Assembly: GCA_004375965.1 (NCBI GenBank)
Contig: SOIS01000018.1
Coordinates: forward strand, 1-41,875
Direction of reading: 5' to 3'
Length of the DNA stretch: 41,875 nt
From: Candidatus Cloacimonadota bacterium
GTDB taxonomy: Bacteria; Hydrothermota; E44-bin80
Below the pieces are notes generated by a model that worked only from the letters and a program-made list of their open reading frames with translations, had not been told where the DNA came from and searched no databases. Position numbers and translations under genes: made by a program. Of the stretch, positions 32,499-40,586 are shown piece after piece (the stretch's first letter is position 1; every line of letters starts with the position of its first letter).

Positions 32499-32601
32499 CA
32501 GCGAAGCGTTAATTTACAGCGAATGCGTTTATTTAACAGGCGGAGCCGTTTGTTACACAGCACGAATGTGCATTTGTTTTACAGCGATAGCGTTTATTTT
32601 A
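32499..32601 (-). repeat. tandem array of five covarying mini-hairpins
   Basis: Five units start at 32499, 32517, 32537, 32558 and 32582, each beginning CAG on the + strand and ending in a T-rich linker. Read on the minus strand each has the form AC-stem-loop-stem-T-GT. The stems are GC/GC, GC/GC, GGC/GCC, GCAC/GTGC and GC/GC, with loops of 3-4 nt. The stems change in both arms together. The array begins at the stop codon of the 210-aa gene and would lie in the 3' untranslated region of the valS operon. Confidence 0.65.
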
Positions 32602-33231
32602 CTTCGGGAGGATTATATGGGGATACCTTTTGTCCCTCTTTTCTTCTTTCTCCTTCATTTCCGGTTGTTTAATTCCAGGTACTAAAAGTGTCTGTTTTTC
32701 TTCAGGAGTGATTACCTTTTTTGGTAGAAAATCCATTATATATTTCCATATCTTCGGGTCATCTGAAAGCGGGTGATTTTTTACTTGTTTTGCAAAGAGG
32801 ATAAGAAACAATGGTATATATTCGGGTAACATTCCCAATGCAAGAAGTCTGAAATAGGCATCTAAACTCAGTAATAGTTGCTCAGGTGCTTCTCTATTTT
32901 CAACTATAGAAACAAAACATTCTTTTATCTTATTGAGAACATCAGGAGTTATAGTATTTCTTATTCCTTTTCTTATAAAATCAACAGGTTTCTGCTCTGG
33001 CTCTTCCTTTACGGATTTTAGATATTCGTCGAGTTTTGCATTGTCAAACTCAATATCTCTTATTTCTTCTAAATCGGAGAGAGATAGGGTTGCCAGCATC
33101 ATGTTATTGAGTACTTCAGGCTCAATCCTCTTTTTTGAAGTTGGTGGGGGGATTTTCTTTTTTTGCTTTTTTTTACCCCTTTTCTTTGCAAGCCGATCCT
33201 TAACTCTTTTTTTCTTTGTTTTTTTGCTCAT
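32599..33231 (-). CDS. lysine-rich N-terminal protein, unknown function
   Basis: This 210-aa protein is not recognised. Residues 1-33 are almost entirely Lys and Arg (KRVKDRLAKKRGKKKQKKK), suggesting nucleic-acid or ribosome binding. Residues 36-165 look alpha-helical with leucine-rich pieces (LLLSLDAYFRLLALGMLPEYIPLFLILFAK). The C-terminus is charged. The start at 33231 has a good ribosome-binding site (AGAGGTG, 7 nt before ATG) and lies inside the 3' end of valS, giving a 32-nt overlap in which both frames are lysine-rich. It is the last gene of the cyclase-valS operon, and the hairpin array starts at its stop codon. Confidence 0.7.
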   Translation of the reverse strand: MSKKTKKKRVKDRLAKKRGKKKQKKKIPPPTSKKRIEPEVLNNMMLATLSLSDLEEIRDIEFDNAKLDEYLKSVKEEPEQKPVDFIRKGIRNTITPDVLNKIKECFVSIVENREAPEQLLLSLDAYFRLLALGMLPEYIPLFLILFAKQVKNHPLSDDPKIWKYIMDFLPKKVITPEEKQTLLVPGIKQPEMKEKEEKRDKRYPHIILPK

Positions 33232-35872
33232 CCTTTTTCACCTCTACAAGGGAGGTAAGGTTTTTCTGCAGCCTCTCAATCTTTGAGAGGAAATCCGTCC
33301 GTTTTTTCTCTGTCTTTTCTACAACCTCTTTCGGGGCTTTCTTGAGAAATTTTGAATTTGCCAGTTTCTTATCAAGCAGGACTGATTCTTTTTCCAGTTT
33401 CTTTATCTCTTTTGTTAATCGCTCCTTTTCAATTTCAATGTCAATAAGACCTTTTAGAGGAACATAAATCTCCATATCTCCCACCACCCAGGATGCGGAA
33501 AAGGGAGGTTTTTTAATAGTGGATTCAATCGTTAAGGAATCTACCTTTGCTAGTTCTTTAATGTATATTTCATAAGGAGATAACCAGTCAAGTGAAGATG
33601 ATTTTGATGAAGTAATTATGCAAGGTGATGGGCGCTTTGGAGGTATACTCATTTCTCCTCTGATGTTTCTCAAAGCCATAATAATCTCTTTTAAGAGCTC
33701 AAACTCCTTTTCAATATCCCTTTTAATAAATCCCTTCTCGGAAGTTGGCCATGTGCTTACCATTATGCTTTTTTCGCTATGCGGAAGTCTCTGGTAAATT
33801 TCCTCTGTAATAAAAGGCATAAATGGATGAAGGAGTTTTAATAGCGTCTTCATTGCTTGTGTCATAACAGAGCAAATGTTCTGGTTTATCTTCTTGTCAC
33901 CTTGTTTTATGATGGGTTTTATCATCTCGAGGTACCAGTCACAGAATTCGTGCCAGAAAAACTCATAAAGTGTTTTTGCAACGTCGTTAAACCTGTAATG
34001 TCTTAACAAAGAAGTGATTTCGTTGTTAAGCTTCTGGAGTTTTGAAAGAATCCATTCACCCTCTTTTGTCTCTGGTTCAACAACCTGGTCTTTAATTTCT
34101 ATTCCTTCCTTTTCTATAGTTGTTAAAATAAATCTTGCTGCATTCCATATTTTGTTTGCGAAATTTCTGCCCACTTCAATTCTTTCTTTGCTGAAGAGAA
34201 CATCCTGCCCCTCTGGGGTTATAAAAAGAAGTCCAATCCTCAAAGCATCTGCCCCAAACTCTTTAATGAGATCAAGTGGGTCAGGAGAATTACCAAGTGA
34301 TTTGGATAGTTTTACCCTCTTTTCATCCCTGACCATTCCGTTGAAATATACATCCTTGAATGGAATCTTACCGGTAAATTCCAGAGATGCCATAATCATT
34401 CTTGCAACCCAGAGAAAGATTATGTCCCATCCTGTTATAAGAGTATCAGTTGGGTAGAAATAATTGAGTTCTTCTGTTTCATCAGGCCAACCAAATGTGG
34501 AAAAAGGCCAGAGCCAGGATGAAAACCAGGTGTCGAGAACATTCTCGTCCTGTTTAAATTCACAAGACCCGCATTTACCACACTTTTCTGGTTTTTCAAC
34601 GCTTACAAAAAATTCATTGCATTTTTCGCAGTACCATACAGGAATTCTGTGTCCCCACCACAGTTGCCTCGAGATACACCAATCCCTAACATTTTCCAGC
34701 CAGTGGAAATAAACCTTTTTCCATCTGGGCAAGTGAAAGGCAATATCACCTCTCTTTACAACCTCAATTGCCTTTTCTGCAAGCGGTTTCATTTTTACGA
34801 ACCACTGTTCAGAAAGATAGGGCTCAATTATTGTATCGCAGCGGTAACAGTGGCCAACAGAATAGGTGTGCTCTGTGACCTTCTTCAAGAGTCCCATCTC
34901 TTTCAAATCACCAATAAGTGCTTTTCTGGCATTAAACCTATCCATTCCCTTATACTTACCTGCTTCCTCTGTCATTTTTCCTTCACTATCTATAACAAAG
35001 ATTACATCAAGATTATGTCTTTTCGATATCTCGAAATCATTCGCATCGTGTGCTGGAGTGACCTTTACGAGTCCCGTTCCAAATTTTGGGTCTACAAAAT
35101 CATCTTCGATTATCTTTATCTTTCTCCCAATTATTGGGATAACTATCCTCTTATTTTTATAAGGTTTAAATCTTTTATCTCCAGGATGATATGCAAGAGC
35201 TGTATCACCAAGCATCGTTTCGGGTCTTGTTGTAGCTACGGTAAGAAATCCCTTTTTACCTTCAACAGGATATTTTATATAGTATAGACTTCCTTTAATT
35301 TCAATGTGTTCAACCTCATCATTGGAAATCGCAGTTTTACATCGTGGGCAGTAGTTTATGATGTAGTTACCTTTATAGATCAATCCCTTTTCATAGAGTC
35401 TACAGAAAACCTCCTGAACTGCTCTTGAAAGCCCTTTATCAAGGGTAAATCTCTTCCTCCTCCAGTCACACGATGAGCCAAGTCTTTTTAGTTGAGTTAA
35501 AATCCTTTGCTCATATATTTCTTTCCATTCCCACACCTTTTCAATAAACTTTTCTCTTCCCAAATCGTGCCTTGATTTTCCTTCCTTCATAAGTTCCTTT
35601 TCAACCTCATTCTGGGTGGCTATTCCTGCATGGTCTGCTCCTGGCAACCAGAGAGCAGCATATCCCTGCATTCTCTTCCATCGTATCATAATATCCTGAA
35701 GTTCCATATTTAAAACGTGCCCAACTGTGAGAATCCCTGTTACATTTGGCGGGGGGATAAGAATAGTATAAGGTTTTTTGTCTATGTCTATATCAGCGTT
35801 GAAGAGTGATTCCTTTTCCCAAAAATCATACCATTTCTCTTCTATCCCTTTCGGATCATAGAATCTTTCCAT
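33200..35872 (-). CDS. valS: valyl-tRNA synthetase
   Basis: ValS charges tRNA-Val and edits misactivated threonine. The 890-aa length is typical. The class I HIGH-type motif is PPPNVTGILTVGHVLN at about residues 38-53, the editing domain contains TTRPETMLGDTAL, and the KMSKS motif is KLSKSLGNSPDPLDLIKEFGADALR at about residue 520. Two Cys pairs near residues 413-435 (CEKCNEFF, CGKCGSCEF) form a likely zinc ribbon. The anticodon-binding domain is followed by the C-terminal coiled-coil tRNA-binding arm (GLIDIEIEKERLTKEIKKLEKE). It is 3 nt downstream of the cyclase-like gene. Confidence 0.96.
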   Translation of the reverse strand: MERFYDPKGIEEKWYDFWEKESLFNADIDIDKKPYTILIPPPNVTGILTVGHVLNMELQDIMIRWKRMQGYAALWLPGADHAGIATQNEVEKELMKEGKSRHDLGREKFIEKVWEWKEIYEQRILTQLKRLGSSCDWRRKRFTLDKGLSRAVQEVFCRLYEKGLIYKGNYIINYCPRCKTAISNDEVEHIEIKGSLYYIKYPVEGKKGFLTVATTRPETMLGDTALAYHPGDKRFKPYKNKRIVIPIIGRKIKIIEDDFVDPKFGTGLVKVTPAHDANDFEISKRHNLDVIFVIDSEGKMTEEAGKYKGMDRFNARKALIGDLKEMGLLKKVTEHTYSVGHCYRCDTIIEPYLSEQWFVKMKPLAEKAIEVVKRGDIAFHLPRWKKVYFHWLENVRDWCISRQLWWGHRIPVWYCEKCNEFFVSVEKPEKCGKCGSCEFKQDENVLDTWFSSWLWPFSTFGWPDETEELNYFYPTDTLITGWDIIFLWVARMIMASLEFTGKIPFKDVYFNGMVRDEKRVKLSKSLGNSPDPLDLIKEFGADALRIGLLFITPEGQDVLFSKERIEVGRNFANKIWNAARFILTTIEKEGIEIKDQVVEPETKEGEWILSKLQKLNNEITSLLRHYRFNDVAKTLYEFFWHEFCDWYLEMIKPIIKQGDKKINQNICSVMTQAMKTLLKLLHPFMPFITEEIYQRLPHSEKSIMVSTWPTSEKGFIKRDIEKEFELLKEIIMALRNIRGEMSIPPKRPSPCIITSSKSSSLDWLSPYEIYIKELAKVDSLTIESTIKKPPFSASWVVGDMEIYVPLKGLIDIEIEKERLTKEIKKLEKESVLLDKKLANSKFLKKAPKEVVEKTEKKRTDFLSKIERLQKNLTSLVEVKKDEQKNKEKKS

Positions 35873-35875
35873 ACC

Positions 35876-38494
35876 TTACTCCTCAAGTGATACTTCATAA
35901 AGGAATTTAATAGTTCCACCTTTTGTATCCTTGATTTCGCCTGCATCGGTTATTTTAAGCCCCAGGTCTGAAATAGTTAATTCGGGAATTATCCTTTCAT
36001 CTTTTCCTTCCTCAAGTATCCTGTAACCTATTCTTTTTATTATAAGTCCATAGTTTTCCAGTTTATATGCAACCTTCCGTGTTCTTGCCCTTGCCAATTG
36101 AAATGTTTTATCAAGTAAATACCTGTATATCTCCGTTTCTGAGAATCCGCGTATCTTTTCTTCCTCAACAACTGGTTCAATTATATCTTCATTCAGAAGA
36201 AGATTAAGTAGACTTGAACTATCCATAAGAATAACAGAACTCTCTGGCTGTCTTGCTTTTGAATAGAGATTAGCATCCCTAACAAGATTTCCTGTAATAT
36301 CAGGGTCTCCAAAAGCATTTATGGAAAAATGTACATCCTTTTCAATATGCCCACTTGTTATTCCTATACCTATTTGAAAAATTCTCTTGTATGAAGGAGG
36401 AAGTTGAGCGTAACTCATACCCTTAAAGAATAGTTCTCTCTCCTTCACTTCTTTGAACCAGTCCGAGTACTCGCTCAGATTGTCGCTGACAAATTTCTGA
36501 GCTTCAAGCATCATCTGCTTTGCAGTAAGGATTGCCATCCTTACACTTTCTTCACCTTCCTCCGGTTCCAACTCTTCTTTCTCACATTTCAACCTTATCC
36601 ATTCATTTCCGATCTTTCCAGGTGCAAATATCTTACCACAAAGCTCCCTCGAATTTTGTGAAAAGAAAAGTATTCCACCATCGCCTGTATCTTTTATAGG
36701 AAAAGCGCCATACTCTTCAGCGACTTCTAACATCCTTTCACTAAATTTCTTACGTATGAAACTTTCTTTTTTTGCATTTCCCAGTTTCGTTCCCATAAAG
36801 GTTGAACCTCTTATATCATAAACAAGTACAGAAACCACCCTGGAGAATTTATTAACCAGTTCAGTAATTATAGTAAAATCTTTCTCTTCTTTCTCGGTAG
36901 AGATGGGAAAAGTACCCATTTTCAGGAATTCTTTTTCTGGAATTAAAAAATCGCCTACATAAAGTACTTCTTTTTCAAGATATGGTAAATATTCACTCCC
37001 TTCTTTTATTGTAGCCGGTGGCCAGAGAGAAAAAAATCTTATTAAATTATCCTCTATATAAAGTGGTATAATTGCATCTTCAAAGCATTTTAAGAACCGT
37101 AATATAAATCTATCAGGGAAATATTTCATGCCTATAAAATGTTTCTCACAAAATGTATCGATAATATCTTTGCTCTCTTTTTTTTCAGAGAGTTTTAAGA
37201 TTTTCTCAGCTCCTGCGATGATCTTAGGTGGAAGTTTAGAAATACTTCTACCATAATGCTTTATGAAAGCAAAATAGAAATTTGTTAGGCCTTCAATTTT
37301 TGAAACCTTCTCAATTTCAGAGGAGTATTTTACAAGCTGATCCGTGCTTAGTCCTTCTAACTGCCTGATGTTGCTCATCGTAGTATCGAGTTTCTTCTTC
37401 CTGCTCATAAGTTCCCTGATAGACCACATTTTCTTGGTTATAAAACTACTAAGGACATTTGATCTATTAGTAACTTCATCAAGGTTCGCACTATTCTTTC
37501 CACCCCTTATACTCTCTATTTCTAAATTTATCGAGTTCCATAATAGAATGCTTGTTTCATTAAAACCATCAAAGTTTTTTTCAATTTCTTTCTCAATCTG
37601 ACGTTTTTTTTCCTTAAGACTTGAGAGTTTTTTTATGGCAGACTGTTTTAGTGTTTTAGTAATCTTCTCTGCTAGCGTCTTTGATATTGGTACATCTATA
37701 TTTTCATAAAGGTCCTTTTTACTCTCTATCTTCTGAGAAAAAAGAGCTAGAAGAAGATTTTTCTCTATGGTTTGCCTGAGTTCTTTAGTGAGCATTTCAT
37801 AAAGTTCATTGAAAAGTGTCATCGAGAACCCTTTTAAGAGAAAGATATCTTCGAGTTCATCTAAACCAATCTGAGTGATTGGACGGGAATGTATGGGAAT
37901 CTTAAGAAGAAAACCATCTATAAAACGGGTTACACTCTCTTTCAGAGGAAAACGGCTCTTCTTCCTTACAAATCTAAGAATATTATTTGTCAATGTTGTT
38001 ATTTCATTTTCTACTCTCTTGACAAATTCCCTTGATTTATCCTTTGTTTCGTTTCTAAGAATAGAAGAAAGCATACACTTTATGAGAATATGGAATAGTA
38101 TTGCACCTGGCTTATAACTTCTACTGAATTCCGAAAAATATGGAATAAGTGTCTCCTCAAGGTTTTTCCCTGATTCATTAATACTTAAAAGAAAGGTTTG
38201 CCTATTTGTTTCTTTTTCTAAAATATGAATAATGGTGTTTACATAAGTAGAAACTGACGACCTTAACTTTTCGTCAATAAGAACATATATGGTCCCTATG
38301 TTAATAAAATTCCTTAATAGGTTTATCATCTCTTTGGGAAAACTGGCAAGATTCCATCTGTACTCCAAATTTAGAAGATGTTTTTTGAATTCCTCTTTTT
38401 TTCCAAAGATAGAACTCAAACTCGATTTTCCATTCTCGCTGTATAAGGCGCTTTTCTCAATTTCTTCCATTGATATATTAATTTTTTTATTCAT
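35876..38494 (-). CDS. large protein with class III nucleotidyl cyclase-like domain
   Basis: I start at ATG 38494 (872 aa, MNKKINISMEE). The ORF-track extension to 39049 merely shadows the methyltransferase gene and lies upstream of a good promoter. Residues 1-540 are alpha-helical with coiled coils (about 340-460) and are not recognised. At about 550-770 is a cyclase-like domain. VSVLVYDIRGST and IKDTGDGGILFF hold both metal-binding Asp and the purine-contacting Lys, GIGITSG follows, and DPDITGNLVRDANLYSKA keeps the purine Asp. In the last motif the usual VNxAaR reads VRDANL, so the Asn and Arg that stabilise the transition state appear replaced. An insert of about 70-90 residues separates the second and third motifs. 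A C-terminal domain of about 100 residues follows. No membrane helix is seen. Confidence 0.65.
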   Translation of the reverse strand: MNKKINISMEEIEKSALYSENGKSSLSSIFGKKEEFKKHLLNLEYRWNLASFPKEMINLLRNFINIGTIYVLIDEKLRSSVSTYVNTIIHILEKETNRQTFLLSINESGKNLEETLIPYFSEFSRSYKPGAILFHILIKCMLSSILRNETKDKSREFVKRVENEITTLTNNILRFVRKKSRFPLKESVTRFIDGFLLKIPIHSRPITQIGLDELEDIFLLKGFSMTLFNELYEMLTKELRQTIEKNLLLALFSQKIESKKDLYENIDVPISKTLAEKITKTLKQSAIKKLSSLKEKKRQIEKEIEKNFDGFNETSILLWNSINLEIESIRGGKNSANLDEVTNRSNVLSSFITKKMWSIRELMSRKKKLDTTMSNIRQLEGLSTDQLVKYSSEIEKVSKIEGLTNFYFAFIKHYGRSISKLPPKIIAGAEKILKLSEKKESKDIIDTFCEKHFIGMKYFPDRFILRFLKCFEDAIIPLYIEDNLIRFFSLWPPATIKEGSEYLPYLEKEVLYVGDFLIPEKEFLKMGTFPISTEKEEKDFTIITELVNKFSRVVSVLVYDIRGSTFMGTKLGNAKKESFIRKKFSERMLEVAEEYGAFPIKDTGDGGILFFSQNSRELCGKIFAPGKIGNEWIRLKCEKEELEPEEGEESVRMAILTAKQMMLEAQKFVSDNLSEYSDWFKEVKERELFFKGMSYAQLPPSYKRIFQIGIGITSGHIEKDVHFSINAFGDPDITGNLVRDANLYSKARQPESSVILMDSSSLLNLLLNEDIIEPVVEEEKIRGFSETEIYRYLLDKTFQLARARTRKVAYKLENYGLIIKRIGYRILEEGKDERIIPELTISDLGLKITDAGEIKDTKGGTIKFLYEVSLEE

Positions 38495-38504
38495 AACCTT
38501 TAAT

Positions 38505-38533
38505 ATACTATCAGCGCATTTTATGTTTGTCAA
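38505..38533 (-). promoter_or_regulatory. promoter of the cyclase-valS operon
   Basis: On the minus strand TTGACA (38533-38528) and TAGTAT (38510-38505) have a 17-bp spacer. The start codon at 38494 begins 10 nt after the -10 hexamer, so the leader would be only about 4 nt. The AAGG before the ATG would then lie largely outside the mRNA. Confidence 0.65.
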
Positions 38534-38559
38534 GAATAAAAAAGCCATGTTCTTTTTCC

Positions 38560-38588
38560 TTGACTGGAAGATTGGTGTGTGATATAAA
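38560..38588 (+). promoter_or_regulatory. methyltransferase promoter, positioned for a leaderless mRNA
   Basis: TTGACT (38560-38565) and TATAAA (38583-38588) are separated by 17 bp. GTG at 38595 starts 6 nt after the -10 hexamer, the same geometry as lptF. This promoter and the oppositely directed one of the cyclase operon have their -35 elements 26 bp apart. Confidence 0.65.
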
Positions 38589-38594
38589 AAATTG

Positions 38595-39533
38595 GTGAAA
38601 AATATAAAAAAAGCTCCTCGAAACAGAACAATAACATTGTCAAATGAAGAAAGAGAAAAATACAGGTCACATCTTCTGAAATTAACAGGACCTGCTTCTG
38701 TAGAAAACATATTGAACAGTGTTATCAACCATGACATATTTAAAGTAGTCGATCTTCTGCCTTCTGGTTTCGTTGACCTGCTCTTTATTGACCCACCATA
38801 TAATTTAACTAAGAGATTCAATCTTAATACTTTTAGAAGAATGGGAGTAGAGGAATACAAAAAATGGATGGATTCCTGGCTCAGTAAGATGATAAGGTTA
38901 CTGAAACCTTCAGCTTCTATATATATCTGTGGAGACTGGGGGTCTTCTTCAGCAATACATTTACTCTGTGAAGAATATTTTATCATAAGAAACAGGATTA
39001 CATTTGAACGGGAAAAAGGGAGGGGAAGTAAAAGGAACTGGAAAAACAATTTAGAAGATATTTGGTTTTGTACGGTTTCTGATAATTACACTTTTAACTC
39101 TGACAAAATAAAGTTAAAAAGAAGGGTGATTGCACCATATCGGCAGAATGGGAAACCAAAGGGTTGGACAGATGAAGCAAAGGGAAAATATAGATTGACC
39201 TATCCATCAAACATCTGGACAGATATTACCATTCCTTTCTGGTCTATGCCAGAAAACACTCCCCATCCAACACAAAAACCTGAAAAACTGTTAGCAAAGA
39301 TTATTCTTGCAAGTTCAAAGAAGGGTGATACTATCTTTGATCCTTTTTCTGGGGTTGGGACTACAGGCGTTGTGGCGAAGAAATTGGAAAGGAATTTCGT
39401 TATCGTAGAGATAGACGAGGAATTCTGCTTTTATGCTTTAAAACGTTTAGAGATGGCTGAGAAAGATACTACTATACAGGGGTATTCCAATGGCATTTTC
39501 TGGGAAAGAAACACAAACCCTCAGACGGAATGA
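38595..39533 (+). CDS. orphan DNA methyltransferase (beta class, N6-adenine or N4-cytosine)
   Basis: This enzyme methylates an amino group of adenine or cytosine in a specific DNA sequence. I start at GTG 38595 (312 aa); the ORF-track TTG at 38592 is possible but lies within the -10 to start interval. The catalytic motif IV, LLFIDPPYNLTKRFN, is at about residue 60, and the SAM-binding motif I, FDPFSGVGTTGVVAKKL, near 245, preceded by HPTQKPEKLL. Motif IV before motif I defines the beta class. DPPY rather than SPPY favours N6-adenine. The target-recognition region lies between (about 110-200). No restriction endonuclease or specificity subunit is nearby, so a regulatory or solitary role is likely. 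Confidence 0.87.
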   Translation: MKNIKKAPRNRTITLSNEEREKYRSHLLKLTGPASVENILNSVINHDIFKVVDLLPSGFVDLLFIDPPYNLTKRFNLNTFRRMGVEEYKKWMDSWLSKMIRLLKPSASIYICGDWGSSSAIHLLCEEYFIIRNRITFEREKGRGSKRNWKNNLEDIWFCTVSDNYTFNSDKIKLKRRVIAPYRQNGKPKGWTDEAKGKYRLTYPSNIWTDITIPFWSMPENTPHPTQKPEKLLAKIILASSKKGDTIFDPFSGVGTTGVVAKKLERNFVIVEIDEEFCFYALKRLEMAEKDTTIQGYSNGIFWERNTNPQTE

Positions 39534-39570
39534 ATAATCATGCATAATAGAAATTTTACTGTATTCTATA

Positions 39571-40069
39571 ATGATAGGGATTTCATTCTATTATAAGATA
39601 ATTACTGCATGGTTCATACTGTCATGCATTATTTTCTTTGTTTTGCTCAGGATTCCAGCACCGTATGGAAGAAACACACGTCCTGAGTGGGGGCCCTTAT
39701 TCATCTCCCTATCCAATTAAGTGGTTGCTGGATGTAAGATTTATATGTGGTGTTATTTTTTTCTTAACAGGTTTTATTATAAACGTAATTTCCGATACTA
39801 TTTTAAGAAAAATACGGAGTAATAATGAAAAAGGTTATCGTATACCCTCTGGTTTCCTTTTTAGTTTCGTATCATGTCCTAATTACTTAGGGGAAATAAT
39901 CGAATGGCTTGGGTGGGCTATTCTTACATGGTCAATTGCTGGATTGAGCTTCTTTATATGGACAGTTGCCAATCTCTTACGAAGAGCTCTTTCTCACCAC
40001 AAGTGGTACAAAAAGGAATTTTCCAATTATCCTCCAAAAAGGCAAGCACTCATTCCATTTGTGCTCTAA
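39571..40069 (+). pseudogene. broken steroid 5-alpha-reductase-like (SRD5A / DUF1295) membrane enzyme
   Basis: Two pieces of one family lie in different frames. From ATG 39571 a 49-codon frame encodes a hydrophobic helix and PAPYGRNTRPEWGPL, the conserved N-terminal motif of steroid 5-alpha-reductases, and stops at 39720. Starting near 39708 in another frame, WLLDVRFICGVIFFLTGFIIN, GYRIPSGFLFSFVSCPNYLGEIIEWLGW and HHKWYKKEFSNYPPKRQALIPF give the complete C-terminal half, including the NADPH-binding region. About 100 residues of the middle are missing and the reading frame changes at the junction, so this is an internal-deletion pseudogene. The ORF track lists only the C-terminal part (39638-40069). 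Confidence 0.8.
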
Positions 40070-40094
40070 CCCTTAAATCCATCATGACAAATCT

Positions 40095-40168
40095 GGGGTC
40101 AGATTTTGATAATTTGATATTGTGAGTTTTTTTTTCTACTTTTTCCTTGTAAAATTCCTGATTTCTAA
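40095..40168 (+). repeat. direct repeat A of the comM 3'-flanking segment
   Basis: TTTGATAATTTGATATTGTGAG and TTCTACTTTTTCCTTGTAA are repeated almost exactly at 41287-41365. Together with the adjacent comM fragment this copy is a deleted version of the segment at the end of the window. Confidence 0.8.
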
Positions 40169-40175
40169 ATATTAT

Positions 40176-40262
40176 TGACATATATCTCTCAATCATACCG
40201 GGGGTGCAGGTGCATTCATGGAACGGGTCTGCAAATCACCCACAGGGGCATGGGTTCGTTAC
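40176..40262 (-). pseudogene. comM fragment with in-frame stop
   Basis: Read on the minus strand this encodes NPCPCG*FADPFHECTCTPGMIERYMS, nearly identical to the intact comM at 41800-41875 (NPCPCGWFGDPFHECTCTPG). The Trp codon has become TGA. The roughly 430 bp that should encode the C-terminus are deleted. This is a remnant of a duplication of the comM 3' region. Confidence 0.85.
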
Positions 40263-40323
40263 ACTTTTTCCACAACGCAAGGTTAGTGATTAAAATGAGT
40301 TATGGAAGAGAGCAAAAAAGTGC

Positions 40324-40353
40324 TTGACATTAGAGGGAAGGAAGAGGTATAAT
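40324..40353 (+). promoter_or_regulatory. sigma-70 promoter upstream of the acetyltransferase
   Basis: TTGACA (40324-40329) and TATAAT (40348-40353), both perfect, are separated by 18 bp. The next gene starts 233 bp downstream, so the transcript would have a long leader (about 40360-40586) containing a small AGTTAC/GTAACT hairpin (40515-40533) and a heptamer satellite. I see no ORF in that leader. Confidence 0.65.
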
Positions 40354-40536
40354 CTATGTGGAAAATGGTATAGTATATATAACCTGAGAAGTGTCTATTA
40401 AAAAACCGTAAATTTTTCCAATTTTGCCTGAAATATAACAGGAAATACAAAAGAATATAATGGCAAGAATTGTACTTTCTATATTGAAAAATATCCAAAA
40501 ATTAGAGGGTTGCAAGTTACAGGTACTGGTAACTCA

Positions 40537-40561
40537 AGACTCGTGACCTAAAACTTGAAAC
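40537..40561 (+). repeat. degenerate heptamer satellite, copy 4
   Basis: AGAC, TGAC, AAAC and AAAC occur at 40537, 40544, 40551 and 40558, again exactly 7 bp apart, just upstream of the acetyltransferase ribosome-binding site. Confidence 0.55.
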
Positions 40562-40586
40562 TATTAGATAGGAGGAATAAGAATCA

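Noticed and set aside
32499-32601. CRISPR array interpretation of the tandem units
   Set aside because: Units are 18-24 bp with no separate spacers, the stem itself varies, and no cas gene is present.
32310-32685. ORFs of 120 and 65 codons on the + strand
   Set aside because: They lie entirely over hairpins and repeats and overlap the 3' end of the lysine-rich gene on the other strand.
33216-35287. + strand ORFs within valS
   Set aside because: All are antisense to a highly conserved synthetase.
38495-39049. N-terminal extension of the 1057-aa ORF
   Set aside because: It is antisense to the methyltransferase and upstream of a good promoter; the natural start is ATG 38494.
38595-39533. Restriction-modification system
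   Set aside because: No endonuclease, specificity subunit or helicase is found beside the methyltransferase; the cyclase-like neighbour has no nuclease motif.
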